Source: DATFTE01 sp963802575
GTDB taxonomy: Bacteria > Acidobacteriota > Terriglobia > Terriglobales > Acidobacteriaceae
DNA: 64,000 bases
Direction: 5' to 3'
NCBI GenBank assembly: GCA_963802575.1
Contig: CAWDJF010000003.1
Location: 62,001 to 126,000 of the forward strand
Shown here: positions 15,551 to 24,599 of the stretch, piece by piece
How positions within the stretch are numbered: position 1 is the stretch's first letter
Layout of the letters: every line of letters begins with the position of its first letter
Notes under the pieces: generated by a model
What the model was told of the DNA's origin: nothing
The model's database searches: none
The model's input: only the letters and a program-made list of their open reading frames with translations
Program-made: the position numbers and the translations under genes

Positions 15551-16810
15551 ATGATGAGCAAAAGCGAATACGGCGAAGTGATCCGGATGGCCTTGTCCAC
15601 CATTCGCACAAACAAGCTGCGCTCGGGGCTCACCGTGCTCGGCATCGTCATCGGCGTCGCCGTCGTCATCGGCATCTCGTCGATCGTCCGCGGACTCAAT
15701 GACAACGTCAGCAGCATGATTAGCAGCATGGGATCGAACATCGTTTTTGCCTTTCACATGCCGCTGACTTTCGGCCGTCCCAGCGAAGAATTACGCACCC
15801 GCAAGGAGTTGACTTTCGACGATGCCGAGGCGATGAAAGACCTGCCGCACGTGAAATCCGTCACCGCCGGTGTCCGTTTTTTCGAGCCGCAGTTGGGGAC
15901 CGGAACGTATGTCGTCAAGTACGGCGACCGAAAAGCCAAAGAGACGATTCTTGAAGGCGACACTGCCTCGGCCAAAGACGTATTCGACTTGGACATGAAA
16001 TCAGGACGCTGGTTCAGCGAGGTCGACGACGACCGACGCGCCCCGGTCATCGTGCTAGGGGCCGATACGGCCGAAGAGCTTTTCGGCTCTCAGGATCCCC
16101 TCGGCAAAGAGATCAATATCGAAGGCCAGTTGTTTGAAGTGATCGGAGAGATTGAGAAGGTGAAGAGTGCTTTCGGCGGCGGCAAGAATCCCGACGACAA
16201 CAAAGTCTATTTCCCGCTGGCAACTTTTCGAAAACTCCATCCCGAACTCAAGCAGCATTTCATTAGCGTGAAAGCGACCTCGCACGATGACATGCCGAAA
16301 GCGGCCGACGAGATGCGCGAACTTCTGCGACGGCGCCGGCGAGTGCCTCCTGACAAGCCTGACAACTTCGCGGTGTTTACGCAGGACTCGCTGTCGGACG
16401 TCTGGAACCAGATTACGGGCGCGGTCTTCATCTTCATGTTCGCAGTCTCAAGCGTGGCTCTGATCGTCGGCGGCGTCGGCGTGATGAATATCATGCTGGT
16501 CTCGGTCACCGAGCGCACACGCGAGATTGGAGTCCGCAAGGCGATCGGCGCACGCAAGCGCGACATCCTGCTCCAATTCACGCTCGAAGCCATCACCCTC
16601 ACCGCCGTGGGAGGCGTTCTCGGCGTCTTTCTGGGCGCCGTCATCACGGTTCTCATCCGGTTAATCTGGGCTTCGCTGCCCGCCACCATGTCGGTCTTCT
16701 GGGCCGGTTTCGGATTCACCGCCGCCGCCGCGGAAGGCTTGCTGTTCGGCATCTATCCCGCGTGGAAAGCCGCGAACCTCGATCCCATCGAGGCCTTACG
16801 GTATGAATAG
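15551..16810 (+). CDS. MacB-like ABC transporter permease (FtsX family), second copy
   Basis: A 419-residue paralogue of the preceding permease with the same plan: one N-terminal membrane helix (LTVLGIVIGVAVVIGISSIV), a periplasmic MacB_PCD domain, and the three-helix FtsX domain with MLVSVTERTREIGVRKAIGA near residue 320. The two probably form a heterodimer or serve two half-transporters that share an ATPase encoded elsewhere. The start is ATGATG at 15551/15554, without a good ribosome site, directly after the inverted repeat. Confidence 0.88.
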   Translation: MMSKSEYGEVIRMALSTIRTNKLRSGLTVLGIVIGVAVVIGISSIVRGLNDNVSSMISSMGSNIVFAFHMPLTFGRPSEELRTRKELTFDDAEAMKDLPHVKSVTAGVRFFEPQLGTGTYVVKYGDRKAKETILEGDTASAKDVFDLDMKSGRWFSEVDDDRRAPVIVLGADTAEELFGSQDPLGKEINIEGQLFEVIGEIEKVKSAFGGGKNPDDNKVYFPLATFRKLHPELKQHFISVKATSHDDMPKAADEMRELLRRRRRVPPDKPDNFAVFTQDSLSDVWNQITGAVFIFMFAVSSVALIVGGVGVMNIMLVSVTERTREIGVRKAIGARKRDILLQFTLEAITLTAVGGVLGVFLGAVITVLIRLIWASLPATMSVFWAGFGFTAAAAEGLLFGIYPAWKAANLDPIEALRYE

Positions 16811-16894
16811 GCCGGTCGTTGGTCGATCGTCGTTGGTCGTTGGCAGTCTCTTCTGATACGAGATGGGCGCCCTTTGTTTGATAATCTCCATGCG

Positions 16895-18040
16895 ATGCAT
16901 TTTCTTCTGGCTCTCGCCGTGTTGGGCGCCATCGCCAGCGGCGGCTATTACGTCTTATGCCTGTGGAGCGCAATTGCATTCCTGAAGAAACGAGACAATA
17001 CTTCCGGCTCGTTCACTCCTCCAGTATCCATTCTCAAACCTCTGAAGGGCACCGATCCCGAAATCTACGAGAGTTTCCGTAGCCACTGCCTGCAGGATTA
17101 TCCAGAATACGAAATCATTTTCGGCGTCAGCGATCCCAACGACCCCGCCATCGCGGAAGTAGAAAAGCTGCGGCAGGAATTTCCCCAGCGTGCGATCCGA
17201 TTGGTCTATTGCCGTGAAAATCTTGGCGCCAATACCAAAGTCAGCAATCTCGTACAGATGCTGCGCGAAGTGCACCTCGAACATCTCATCGTGAACGACA
17301 GCGACATTCGCGTCGAGCCCGACTACTTACGCCGCGTGATTGCAGGCCTAAGCGATCCTTCGAATGGCATGGTCACTTGCCTCTACCGCGGGGTTGCCGG
17401 GCCAACCCTGGGCTCGCATCTCGAAGCCTTGGGCATCAGCACCGATTTCTGTGCGGGGGTGCTGGCCGCACGCCAACTGGAAGGCGGCATCCGCTTTGGA
17501 CTGGGCTCGACGCTGGCTCTCCGCCGCAGCGATCTCGCGGCCATCGGCGGATTCGAAAGCGTCGTCGACTATCTCGCCGACGACTACGAACTCGGACGCC
17601 GCATCGCTGAGCAAGGCCGCACGGTGCAGTTATCGGATGTCGTCGTTGAAACCTTTCTTCCCGCCTATTCGTTGGGAGGGTTTCTGCGTCACCAGTTACG
17701 GTGGGCGCGCGGCGTCCGCGATTCGCGGCGTTGGGGTTATGTCGGTTCAGGAGTGACCTTCGGATTGCTGTGGGCGTTATTGGCTGTCTTGCTCGCCCCG
17801 GCGGCGCCGTGGGCGTGGGGATTGCTCGCAACGGTCCTGATTCTTCGGATTGCCGTGGCCCTCGTCGTAGGACGAGGGGTTCTCGGCGATCGCCAGGTAG
17901 CGTCTCTGCTCGCACTCATCCCCTTGCGCGATCTGATTGCCTTTTCAGTCTGGCTCGCGAGTTTTGCGGGACACACCGTCGACTGGCGAGGCACGTCCTT
18001 CTACTTGAAGAACGGCAAACTGGTACGCATTCAGGAATGA
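16895..18040 (+). CDS. hpnI: Ceramide glucosyltransferase-like (GT21), HpnI-type hopanoid glycosyltransferase
   Basis: The protein is about 381 residues, starting at the ATG at 16895 (a TTG at 16874 is possible). One N-terminal membrane helix is followed by a GT-A domain with VSILKPLKGTDPEIYESFRS, the metal-binding NDSDIRVEPDYL, the acceptor-site DDYELG and HQLRWARG (the QxxRW motif), then three C-terminal membrane helices. This order is typical of ceramide glucosyltransferases and of HpnI, which adds N-acetylglucosamine to bacteriohopanetetrol. HpnI is common in acidobacteria; no other hopanoid gene is nearby, so the substrate is inferred from family only. Confidence 0.78.
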   Translation: MHFLLALAVLGAIASGGYYVLCLWSAIAFLKKRDNTSGSFTPPVSILKPLKGTDPEIYESFRSHCLQDYPEYEIIFGVSDPNDPAIAEVEKLRQEFPQRAIRLVYCRENLGANTKVSNLVQMLREVHLEHLIVNDSDIRVEPDYLRRVIAGLSDPSNGMVTCLYRGVAGPTLGSHLEALGISTDFCAGVLAARQLEGGIRFGLGSTLALRRSDLAAIGGFESVVDYLADDYELGRRIAEQGRTVQLSDVVVETFLPAYSLGGFLRHQLRWARGVRDSRRWGYVGSGVTFGLLWALLAVLLAPAAPWAWGLLATVLILRIAVALVVGRGVLGDRQVASLLALIPLRDLIAFSVWLASFAGHTVDWRGTSFYLKNGKLVRIQE

Positions 18041-18042
18041 AG

Positions 18043-19680
18043 TCAGGCTCCCGCGGCGACTGTGCGGGTTCCGACGATCTCCCGAATCTTTGCGGCAAGA
18101 GCGCGCAAGCTGAAGGGTTTCTGCAAAAAGCTGGTGTGCAGATCGACGACGCCGCGGCGAAGAATGGTACTCTCCGCGTAACCGGAAACGAAGAGGGCAC
18201 GCATGCGCGGACGCTCATTCGCCAGCAAGTCCATGAGTTGCGGGCCGCCCAATCCGGGCATGACGACATCGGTCACCAGCAGATCGATCTGCCCTTGATA
18301 CTCACGCGCGATTCGCAGACCTTCAACGCCGTTCGCGGCTTCGATTACCGTATAGCCTGCGCGGGATAGAAATTCGCTCTCCGACCGGCGCACGGCAGTC
18401 TCGTCTTCCACCAGCAACAAAGTCTCCGTGCCGCTCAGAGAGACGATCTCCGGCACCCGCGGTTCCACCTTCACCGCACCATGAGACACGGATGGCAGAT
18501 AGATCTTGAAGGTCGTTCCCAAGTCAGGTTCGCTATAAACCCAGATGAAGCCGTTACTTTGTTTGACGATCCCATAAACCGTGGCTAGACCAAGTCCGGT
18601 GCCCTTGCCCTCGGCCTTTGTGGTGTAAAACGGCTCGAAGATGTGGCGTATGTGCTGGCGTGGAATTCCCTCACCGGTGTCAGTGACCGTCAGCAGCACG
18701 TAGTCTCCCGGGTGCATGACGGCTTGCTTCTGAACATAGGTCTCGTCGATGCGCACGTTCGATGTCTCTATGGTGAGTTTGCCGCCGCAGGGCATGGCAT
18801 CGCGAGCATTGGCCGCCAGATTCATCAGAATCTGCTCAATCTGCCCGGCGTCGGCTTTTACTTTGTTCAGTTTCTTTCCAGGCGCGATGATCAGCTCAAT
18901 ATCTTCCCCAATCAGATGCGGCAGCATCCGGCCGATTTCACTGAGAACTGAATTCAGATCGAGCATTTGCAGCGCCTGCAGTTGCTTGCGGCTGAATGCC
19001 AGCAGTTGCCGCGTCAGTTCCGCTGCCCGTCGCGCGGCCGTCAGAATCTCTTCCGCGTTCCGCCGCAATGGATTCTCGGATTCGAGGGAATCAAGCATCA
19101 ATTCCGAATACGCGCTAATCACCATCAAAAGATTGTTGAAGTCATGAGCCACGCCGCCGGCAAGTTGGCCAATCGCGTCCATCTTCTGGGACTGGCGCAG
19201 TTGCGCTTCGACGCTGCGCCGCTCGCTGACATCGAGAAATGTGACGACGGCTCCCACAACTTCGCAGTTCCGGCGCATGGGATAAGACCAGTACTCGACG
19301 GGAAAGCTGCTGCCGTCGGCGCGCCACATGACCTCGTCGCTAACCTGAACGCCCTCTCCCTCCAACAGTGCGTGCAGAATGCGGCACTCCTCGCGTGAGT
19401 ATTTTCGCCCGTCCTCATGGGAGTGATGAATCAAAGCATGCACATCTTTGCCGAGCAGGTCTTTCAAATCTTCGTAACCGAGCAGCCGCAGGCACGCAGG
19501 ATTGCAGAAGGTGCACTTCCCCTCGCGGTCGACTCCGACAATCGCCTCGGCAGTCGAATCCAACAACAGCCGGACGAACTCTTCCCGCTCGCGCAGCGCC
19601 GCTTCTGCACGTTGCAACTGAAATTCCGGATCGCGTTTTCTATCGCTACACATGGCATCTATCACAGCTACCAGTTCCAT
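18043..19680 (-). CDS. Hybrid sensor histidine kinase (PAS - HisKA - HATPase - receiver)
   Basis: A 545-residue cytoplasmic protein. Residues 30-155 are a PAS domain (LLLDSTAEAIVGVDREGKCT to VVGAVVTFLDVSERR). The H box GGVAHDFNNLL puts the phospho-histidine at H179, and the N, G1 and G2 boxes (NLAANARDAM, DTGEGIP, GTGLGLA) follow. The C-terminal receiver (about 420-540) has VEDETAVRR and the phospho-acceptor D471 in DLLVTDVVMPG, with the conserved Lys in LQKPF. It has no membrane segment, so it senses an internal signal. It is convergent with the HpnI-like gene; no response regulator follows it. Confidence 0.9.
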   Translation of the reverse strand: MELVAVIDAMCSDRKRDPEFQLQRAEAALREREEFVRLLLDSTAEAIVGVDREGKCTFCNPACLRLLGYEDLKDLLGKDVHALIHHSHEDGRKYSREECRILHALLEGEGVQVSDEVMWRADGSSFPVEYWSYPMRRNCEVVGAVVTFLDVSERRSVEAQLRQSQKMDAIGQLAGGVAHDFNNLLMVISAYSELMLDSLESENPLRRNAEEILTAARRAAELTRQLLAFSRKQLQALQMLDLNSVLSEIGRMLPHLIGEDIELIIAPGKKLNKVKADAGQIEQILMNLAANARDAMPCGGKLTIETSNVRIDETYVQKQAVMHPGDYVLLTVTDTGEGIPRQHIRHIFEPFYTTKAEGKGTGLGLATVYGIVKQSNGFIWVYSEPDLGTTFKIYLPSVSHGAVKVEPRVPEIVSLSGTETLLLVEDETAVRRSESEFLSRAGYTVIEAANGVEGLRIAREYQGQIDLLVTDVVMPGLGGPQLMDLLANERPRMRALFVSGYAESTILRRGVVDLHTSFLQKPFSLRALAAKIREIVGTRTVAAGA

Positions 19681-20001
19681 CGGAATGGAGCGGCGAAAGC
19701 ATCGCAGTGCTTCCCGCAGATTACGAAAATAACCAAGCCTCGAATTCCAAAATGGGAAGCCCCGGACTCGGGAAATTGCGACCGCCGACGACAGACTAAG
19801 GCGGCGTCAAATCCCCCGTTGGATTGGGGGAAAAGCCTGCAGCCGGCCTCTTCCCTCTAACCTGTGCATGGTTCGTCGCTTCTAAGTCTTTGAAAATACG
19901 AGAGTCTGGTTTTTATCGGCAGCTCCTTCTTTGGAACCTCGAATGCCCTTTCACGTAAAGGACTGCTCCCGGCCCACTTGCGGGTCCACGAGGTCAAGCG
20001 A

Positions 20002-20655
20002 ATGACAAATCCTGCAGCTCAACCCGAACCACAAAGCACGGCCTGGCCCACGCGTCAGGTCTACGCCATGGCAGTTGGCTGTCTGCTGCTAGGCTTGGTG
20101 ATCGGATACCTGTTCCGCGGATCGGCCAGCCCCACCACGGCCAGCGCTGCCCCCGCACAATCTGTGGACGCGCAAGGCTCGCAGGCGATGCCCACTCTTG
20201 AGCAGTTAAAGACCATGGGCGACAAAAAGGCAGCCCCTTTGTTCGAAAAGCTTAAAGCCGATCCCAATAATGCAGCCCTCCTTGCACAGATCGGCGCGAT
20301 CTATAAGGCGACTCATCAGTTCAAAGATGCCGAGGATTACTACGGTAAGTCGTTGAAAGCCGATCCCAGCAACGTTGCCACCCGCGGCGATCTGGCAGCC
20401 TGCCTTTACTTCACAGGAGACATCGATGGCGCCATCAGCCAACTGCAGCAAGCCTTAAAAACCAGCCCCAAAGACGCCAACTCACTGTTCAATCTCGGCG
20501 TCATGAAGTGGCAGGGGAAGAAAGATTCCGCCGGGGCCATCGGTGCGTGGCAACAATTGCTGAAAACAAACCCTGAGCTCGAGGCCGGCAAAAAAAGCCA
20601 GGTGGAAAAGATGATCGCTGAGCTCAGCAAGAATCCCCCGAAGGTCCAGGAATAA
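20002..20655 (+). CDS. Membrane-anchored TPR protein
   Basis: A 217-residue protein with one N-terminal membrane helix (VYAMAVGCLLLGLVIGYLF), an Ala/Ser-rich linker and at least three TPR units (AALLAQIGAIYKATHQFKDA, NVATRGDLAACLYFTGDIDG, NSLFNLGVMKWQGKKDSAGA). The layout resembles CcmI/NrfG-type or general assembly TPR proteins facing the periplasm. The ATG at 20002 follows GAGGTCAAGCG. No clear partner next to it. Confidence 0.7.
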   Translation: MTNPAAQPEPQSTAWPTRQVYAMAVGCLLLGLVIGYLFRGSASPTTASAAPAQSVDAQGSQAMPTLEQLKTMGDKKAAPLFEKLKADPNNAALLAQIGAIYKATHQFKDAEDYYGKSLKADPSNVATRGDLAACLYFTGDIDGAISQLQQALKTSPKDANSLFNLGVMKWQGKKDSAGAIGAWQQLLKTNPELEAGKKSQVEKMIAELSKNPPKVQE

Positions 20656-20739
20656 ATTTCCTACGTCCTTTCGACGGAGCACAGAAGTAATCACGAAAGA
20701 CTAATCCCCGCAGTGATCTAAACCGATGAAACACTTGTG

Positions 20740-21666
20740 ATGGCAAGGGTGTTTTATCGGCTCCGCCCGGCGCTGGTCCCGCTGTCTCGAGTCGTGTGTT
20801 GCCTGCTCGCCCTGCAAGCCTCAGGGAGTTCCGCGGATGTCACCTATCGCAGCACGGTGTCGGAGGTGCGCCTCACCTTCTTCGCCACCGACGAAACAAA
20901 TCACGGAATCGAGACACTCCAACACGACGACTTCGCCGTGGTCGACGACGGCCTGGTCATTCGCCAGTTTCGCAGCTTCGCCCGCTCTAACGTCGCTCAC
21001 CTGGAAATCGTGGTTCTCGTCGATGTCAGCCAATCCGTGGTCTCCCGCTTCCGGCAGGAGATCGGCGAAGTGCTGCAATTGATTTCGTCTACTCAGTCGA
21101 TCTCTGACGATCACATCTCGGTTATTTCCTTCGGAGGCATGCGCCAGACCGTTATCTGCTCCGGCGATTGCCGCGATTCCTCGGTCACTAGCCGTCTGCT
21201 CAAAACCAAGGCCGACGGCGCGACTCCCTTATTCGACGCGCTGCAGTTTGCGGGAAACTTTCTCGCGCAGCGCCGTGTCGCTGACGCTCGCCCGGTTGTG
21301 ATCCTCTTCTCTGATGGAGAAGACACCCTCAGCCGCGTATCCTCCGGGGACGCTCTTCACGCCGTTCTGGAAAGCGAAGCCCAGATTTACGCTGTCGACT
21401 TGAACGATCCGCGCCGCTTCTCCAACGGCGCCGCCGCTCTTGACACCTTCGCGGAAGCCACGGGGGGCAGCCATCTTTCCATTCATCAGGGCGCGGCGGC
21501 GATTCTCGGCGCTGTGCTTCAGGATCTCCACGCGGGGTACCTGGTCACTTACAAGTTGCCCAACAGCGCGGCGGGATTCCATGCCGTCCGCATTCTGCCC
21601 ACGCGCAACCCAAAACTGAAATTCCGCTGCCGTGGCGGCTACGTTTACTCATCGGTAAATCGCTGA
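20740..21666 (+). CDS. Secreted VWFA-related domain protein (acidobacterial type)
   Basis: The protein is 308 residues with a signal peptide ending near SSA. An N-terminal beta domain (VRLTFFATDETNHGIETLQHDDFAVVDDG) is followed by a von Willebrand A fold with the MIDAS motif DVSQS and FSDGEDT. This matches the VWFA-related proteins expanded in Acidobacteria. They probably bind protein partners through a metal ion; no ligand is known. A GTG three bases earlier is an alternative start. It is followed at 10 bases by a small secreted protein gene. Confidence 0.8.
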   Translation: MARVFYRLRPALVPLSRVVCCLLALQASGSSADVTYRSTVSEVRLTFFATDETNHGIETLQHDDFAVVDDGLVIRQFRSFARSNVAHLEIVVLVDVSQSVVSRFRQEIGEVLQLISSTQSISDDHISVISFGGMRQTVICSGDCRDSSVTSRLLKTKADGATPLFDALQFAGNFLAQRRVADARPVVILFSDGEDTLSRVSSGDALHAVLESEAQIYAVDLNDPRRFSNGAAALDTFAEATGGSHLSIHQGAAAILGAVLQDLHAGYLVTYKLPNSAAGFHAVRILPTRNPKLKFRCRGGYVYSSVNR

Positions 21667-21676
21667 CGGGAGGCCC

Positions 21677-22132
21677 GTGAAACATATTCTCTTGCTGGCA
21701 CTGTTGTTCTCTACTTCCTGCACTTCCCTGGGGGCACAATCGAAGTTGCAGCGCGGCACGATCGTGCGCATGCAGATGGGGGAGTGCATTGCCGCCGAAC
21801 ACGGATTCATGGCTGCCATGTCGGGCTCGGTGCACAACGTGGCCGACGGGCTTTGCCCCGAATACGTGCTGGTCGCCGATAAGGTCGTCTACGTGATCGT
21901 CGGCAAGAGCTCCGCCTCACTGGTTCCCCTGGCCGAGACTACCAAGTTCCGTTTGCAAAATAATGAACTCTTGATCCGTATCGACGACGCCAAGCGCGAG
22001 ACGCGATTCGGGATTAAAGAAATGGTGCTTCGCTCCGAGTGGGATCACGTCCACCCAACGCTCATGCAAGAAATCGAAGCGCCCACCACTCGGCGCGTCG
22101 ACGCCGTCGTGGTGCGGGATGAACCGCAGTAG
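21677..22132 (+). CDS. Small secreted protein of unknown function
   Basis: Begins with GTG (MKHILLLALLFSTSCTSLG), supported by GGGAGG three bases upstream; 151 residues with a signal peptide (the Cys residues near the cleavage site may make it a lipoprotein). The mature part looks all-beta: LQRGTIVRMQMGECIAAEHG, EYVLVADKVVYVIVGKSS, ELLIRIDDAKRETRFGIKEM. No family recognised. Probably in one transcript with the VWFA-related gene. Confidence 0.6.
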   Translation: MKHILLLALLFSTSCTSLGAQSKLQRGTIVRMQMGECIAAEHGFMAAMSGSVHNVADGLCPEYVLVADKVVYVIVGKSSASLVPLAETTKFRLQNNELLIRIDDAKRETRFGIKEMVLRSEWDHVHPTLMQEIEAPTTRRVDAVVVRDEPQ

Positions 22133-22297
22133 ACCCTTCCTGTTGGGGTGAAATCACGCAGCCATGGGCCGATTTCCGTTCGAAAAGGGCCGCAGGAAGT
22201 TAGCCCACTCTAACTGATTGAAAACAACGCTCCAGAATCTTGGCCCCTAGCGCAGTTTTGGCGCGTGAGATGCCTTAGAAACTGTGCTGCTCATGCC

Positions 22298-24586
22298 ATG
22301 CCTCAAAACTTCGAACAACTGAAGCCGGATGCGCTGAACCGTCGCCTGTTTCTGGTCCTGGGCGCGGCCGTCCTCATCTACGCATTTCTCGCAGGTCTGC
22401 GCACCGTCACCGACTTTGATCTGGGATGGCAGATGGCCACCGGACGATGGATCGTTCAGCATCACCAAATCCCTTCTACCGACGTCTTCTCTTACACCGC
22501 CCAGGGACAACCGTGGATTTATCCGGTCGGCTCCGGACTGCTTTTCTATGCAACCTACCTTCTCGGAGGCTGGGCGCTGTTGTCATGGCTCGGAGCTTTT
22601 GTCTGCACGGGAAGCGTGGCCCTGATGTTGCGTCGGGGATCGCTCATGACCGCGGCGCTGGCAGTGATTGCTATCCCACGAATCGCGCTACACACGACGC
22701 CGCGCGCCGACATGTTCACCGTTCTGCTGTTCGCCGCGTTTCTGACGCTGCTGTGGCAGCAGCACGAAACCGGCAAAGCAAAACTATGGCTCTTGCCCCT
22801 GCTGATGATGGCGTGGGTGAATCTTCATCTTGGATTCGCATCCGGGCTCGCTCTCCTCGCCGCCTACGTAGTCGTCGAGGTATTGGATATGCTCTGGGCT
22901 GAGCGCCGCACCGCCGCATGGCGCCAACTGCGAAACTCCGCGCCTTGGATTCTCGCAACCGTCGCAGCAACACTGGTGAATCCCTGGGGATGGGGTATCT
23001 ATCGCGCACTGCTTCGCCAGAATGCGGCGATGGCCGAGCACTCGCAATGGATCATCGAGTGGGCGCCCGTGCGACTCAGCTGGACTGTAATGGCCGGCGC
23101 ATGGTCGCTGCGTAATCCCGGCGGAGCTTTCTACACCATGCTGGTGATTGCGGCCATCGCCATCGCAGCCGCCCTTTTCCAACGTGAACTCGGAGCTGCC
23201 CTGCTGCTCGTCGGAGCCACATGGCTCAGCATCCGCCACATTCGTTTCCAGGCATTGTTCGCCGTGGTGTTGGTGATAGTCGGCGGCGCAGTTCTCAACT
23301 TCGCGTTTGAGGCATTTCGAAATCGATTCCAGAATGTCCGCTTCCGAACCGTGGCGGCCGTTGCCGCCGCAGCCATCGTCGCCCTGGTGGGCATACGCTC
23401 TGCCGATATCCTTAGCAACCGCGCTTATCTCGGCACCACCGATCTAGCGTCGTTCGGCGCGGGCCTTTCCTGGTGGTTTCCCGAGGGCGCTGCCACATTC
23501 CTCGAACGCGAACACATTCCCGCAGAAATCTTCAACAGCTACAACGAGGGCGGATATCTGACATGGCGGCTCGGCGAGAAGTATCGCGACTACATCGACG
23601 GACGCGCTATTCCTTTTGGGGCAGAACTCTTTCAGCGCAACGGATCTCTGCTCGGAACGCCGCCAGCCTCTCCTGATTGGCAAGCGGAAGCGGACCGTTA
23701 CGGCATTCAGGCGATTATCGTGCCACTGGCTCGTTACAATGCGCTGCAGTTCTTCCCGGTGCTGCGGCAGTTCTGCGACAGTGACAACTGGCGTCCGGTT
23801 TATCTCGATGAGGTGTCTGCAGTTTTCCTTCGCCGCACTCCGCAAACCGAAAGCCTGATTCAGCGCCTTCAGATCGATTGCGCGACCGCTCCGCTTCCCC
23901 TGAATCTGCCGACCACGAGAGGCGCGAAGGCATTTAATCAATGGACCAATGCGGCCGCCCTGCTGCAAGCCGTAGGACGTAACTCCGAAGCCTTCGACGC
24001 CACCACGCGAGCGCTCGATATTTTTCCCGACAGCGCTTTCCTGCACTTCACTCGAGGCACACTTCTTCGCGACGCGGGAAATCTTCCCGCTGCAGAGCAG
24101 CAATACCTTCAGGCCGCCGCCCTCGAAGGCAATGCAGCCACGTGGTCTGCGCTGGCCGATCTTTACCATGCCGAGCGCCGCTTACCTCAAGAGATTCATG
24201 CTCGCGAGCAAGCCGTCGAATTCCTGCCTCGCCCCGGCCTTGCCTTGCTGTCGCTCGGTTATACCTATCTGGATGTCAGGCAACCCCAAGAGGCTTTGGC
24301 CGCCTTCACTCGCGCTGAGAACAGCCTGCCTGAATCTGCCGACTCGCAGGATCCCACCTACCTCGCCAATCTCGCTCACGGCCGCGCCGTCGCATGGAGC
24401 GCCCTTGGCCGTCCTGATCGAGCTCTGCTTTTCGAAGAGGAGACCGTGCGTCTCACACCCGATCGGGCGGATGACTGGCTGCAGCTCGCCGATCTCTATG
24501 AACGCGCCGGCCGCATTAGCGATGCGCAGCGAGCCCGCGAGCAAGCAGATGCCCTCCGTGCCGCCGGACCGGGCTTAAAACCCTAA
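22298..24586 (+). CDS. Multi-pass membrane protein with C-terminal TPR domain
   Basis: About 762 residues from the ATG at 22298; the frame can be opened further to 22265. Residues 20-380 hold about ten membrane segments, with DFDLGWQMATGRWIVQHHQI in the first outer loop, a pattern of polytopic glycan-related enzymes. Then follows a soluble part (NSYNEGGYLTWRLGEKYRDY) and TPR repeats from about 540 to the end (AFDATTRALDIFPDSAFLHF and others). The plan resembles PMT/O-antigen-polymerase-like proteins with a TPR tail. Precise reaction unknown. Followed at 13 bases by the GT39-like gene. Confidence 0.6.
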   Translation: MPQNFEQLKPDALNRRLFLVLGAAVLIYAFLAGLRTVTDFDLGWQMATGRWIVQHHQIPSTDVFSYTAQGQPWIYPVGSGLLFYATYLLGGWALLSWLGAFVCTGSVALMLRRGSLMTAALAVIAIPRIALHTTPRADMFTVLLFAAFLTLLWQQHETGKAKLWLLPLLMMAWVNLHLGFASGLALLAAYVVVEVLDMLWAERRTAAWRQLRNSAPWILATVAATLVNPWGWGIYRALLRQNAAMAEHSQWIIEWAPVRLSWTVMAGAWSLRNPGGAFYTMLVIAAIAIAAALFQRELGAALLLVGATWLSIRHIRFQALFAVVLVIVGGAVLNFAFEAFRNRFQNVRFRTVAAVAAAAIVALVGIRSADILSNRAYLGTTDLASFGAGLSWWFPEGAATFLEREHIPAEIFNSYNEGGYLTWRLGEKYRDYIDGRAIPFGAELFQRNGSLLGTPPASPDWQAEADRYGIQAIIVPLARYNALQFFPVLRQFCDSDNWRPVYLDEVSAVFLRRTPQTESLIQRLQIDCATAPLPLNLPTTRGAKAFNQWTNAAALLQAVGRNSEAFDATTRALDIFPDSAFLHFTRGTLLRDAGNLPAAEQQYLQAAALEGNAATWSALADLYHAERRLPQEIHAREQAVEFLPRPGLALLSLGYTYLDVRQPQEALAAFTRAENSLPESADSQDPTYLANLAHGRAVAWSALGRPDRALLFEEETVRLTPDRADDWLQLADLYERAGRISDAQRAREQADALRAAGPGLKP

Positions 24587-24599
24587 AGGGGAGCTTCTC

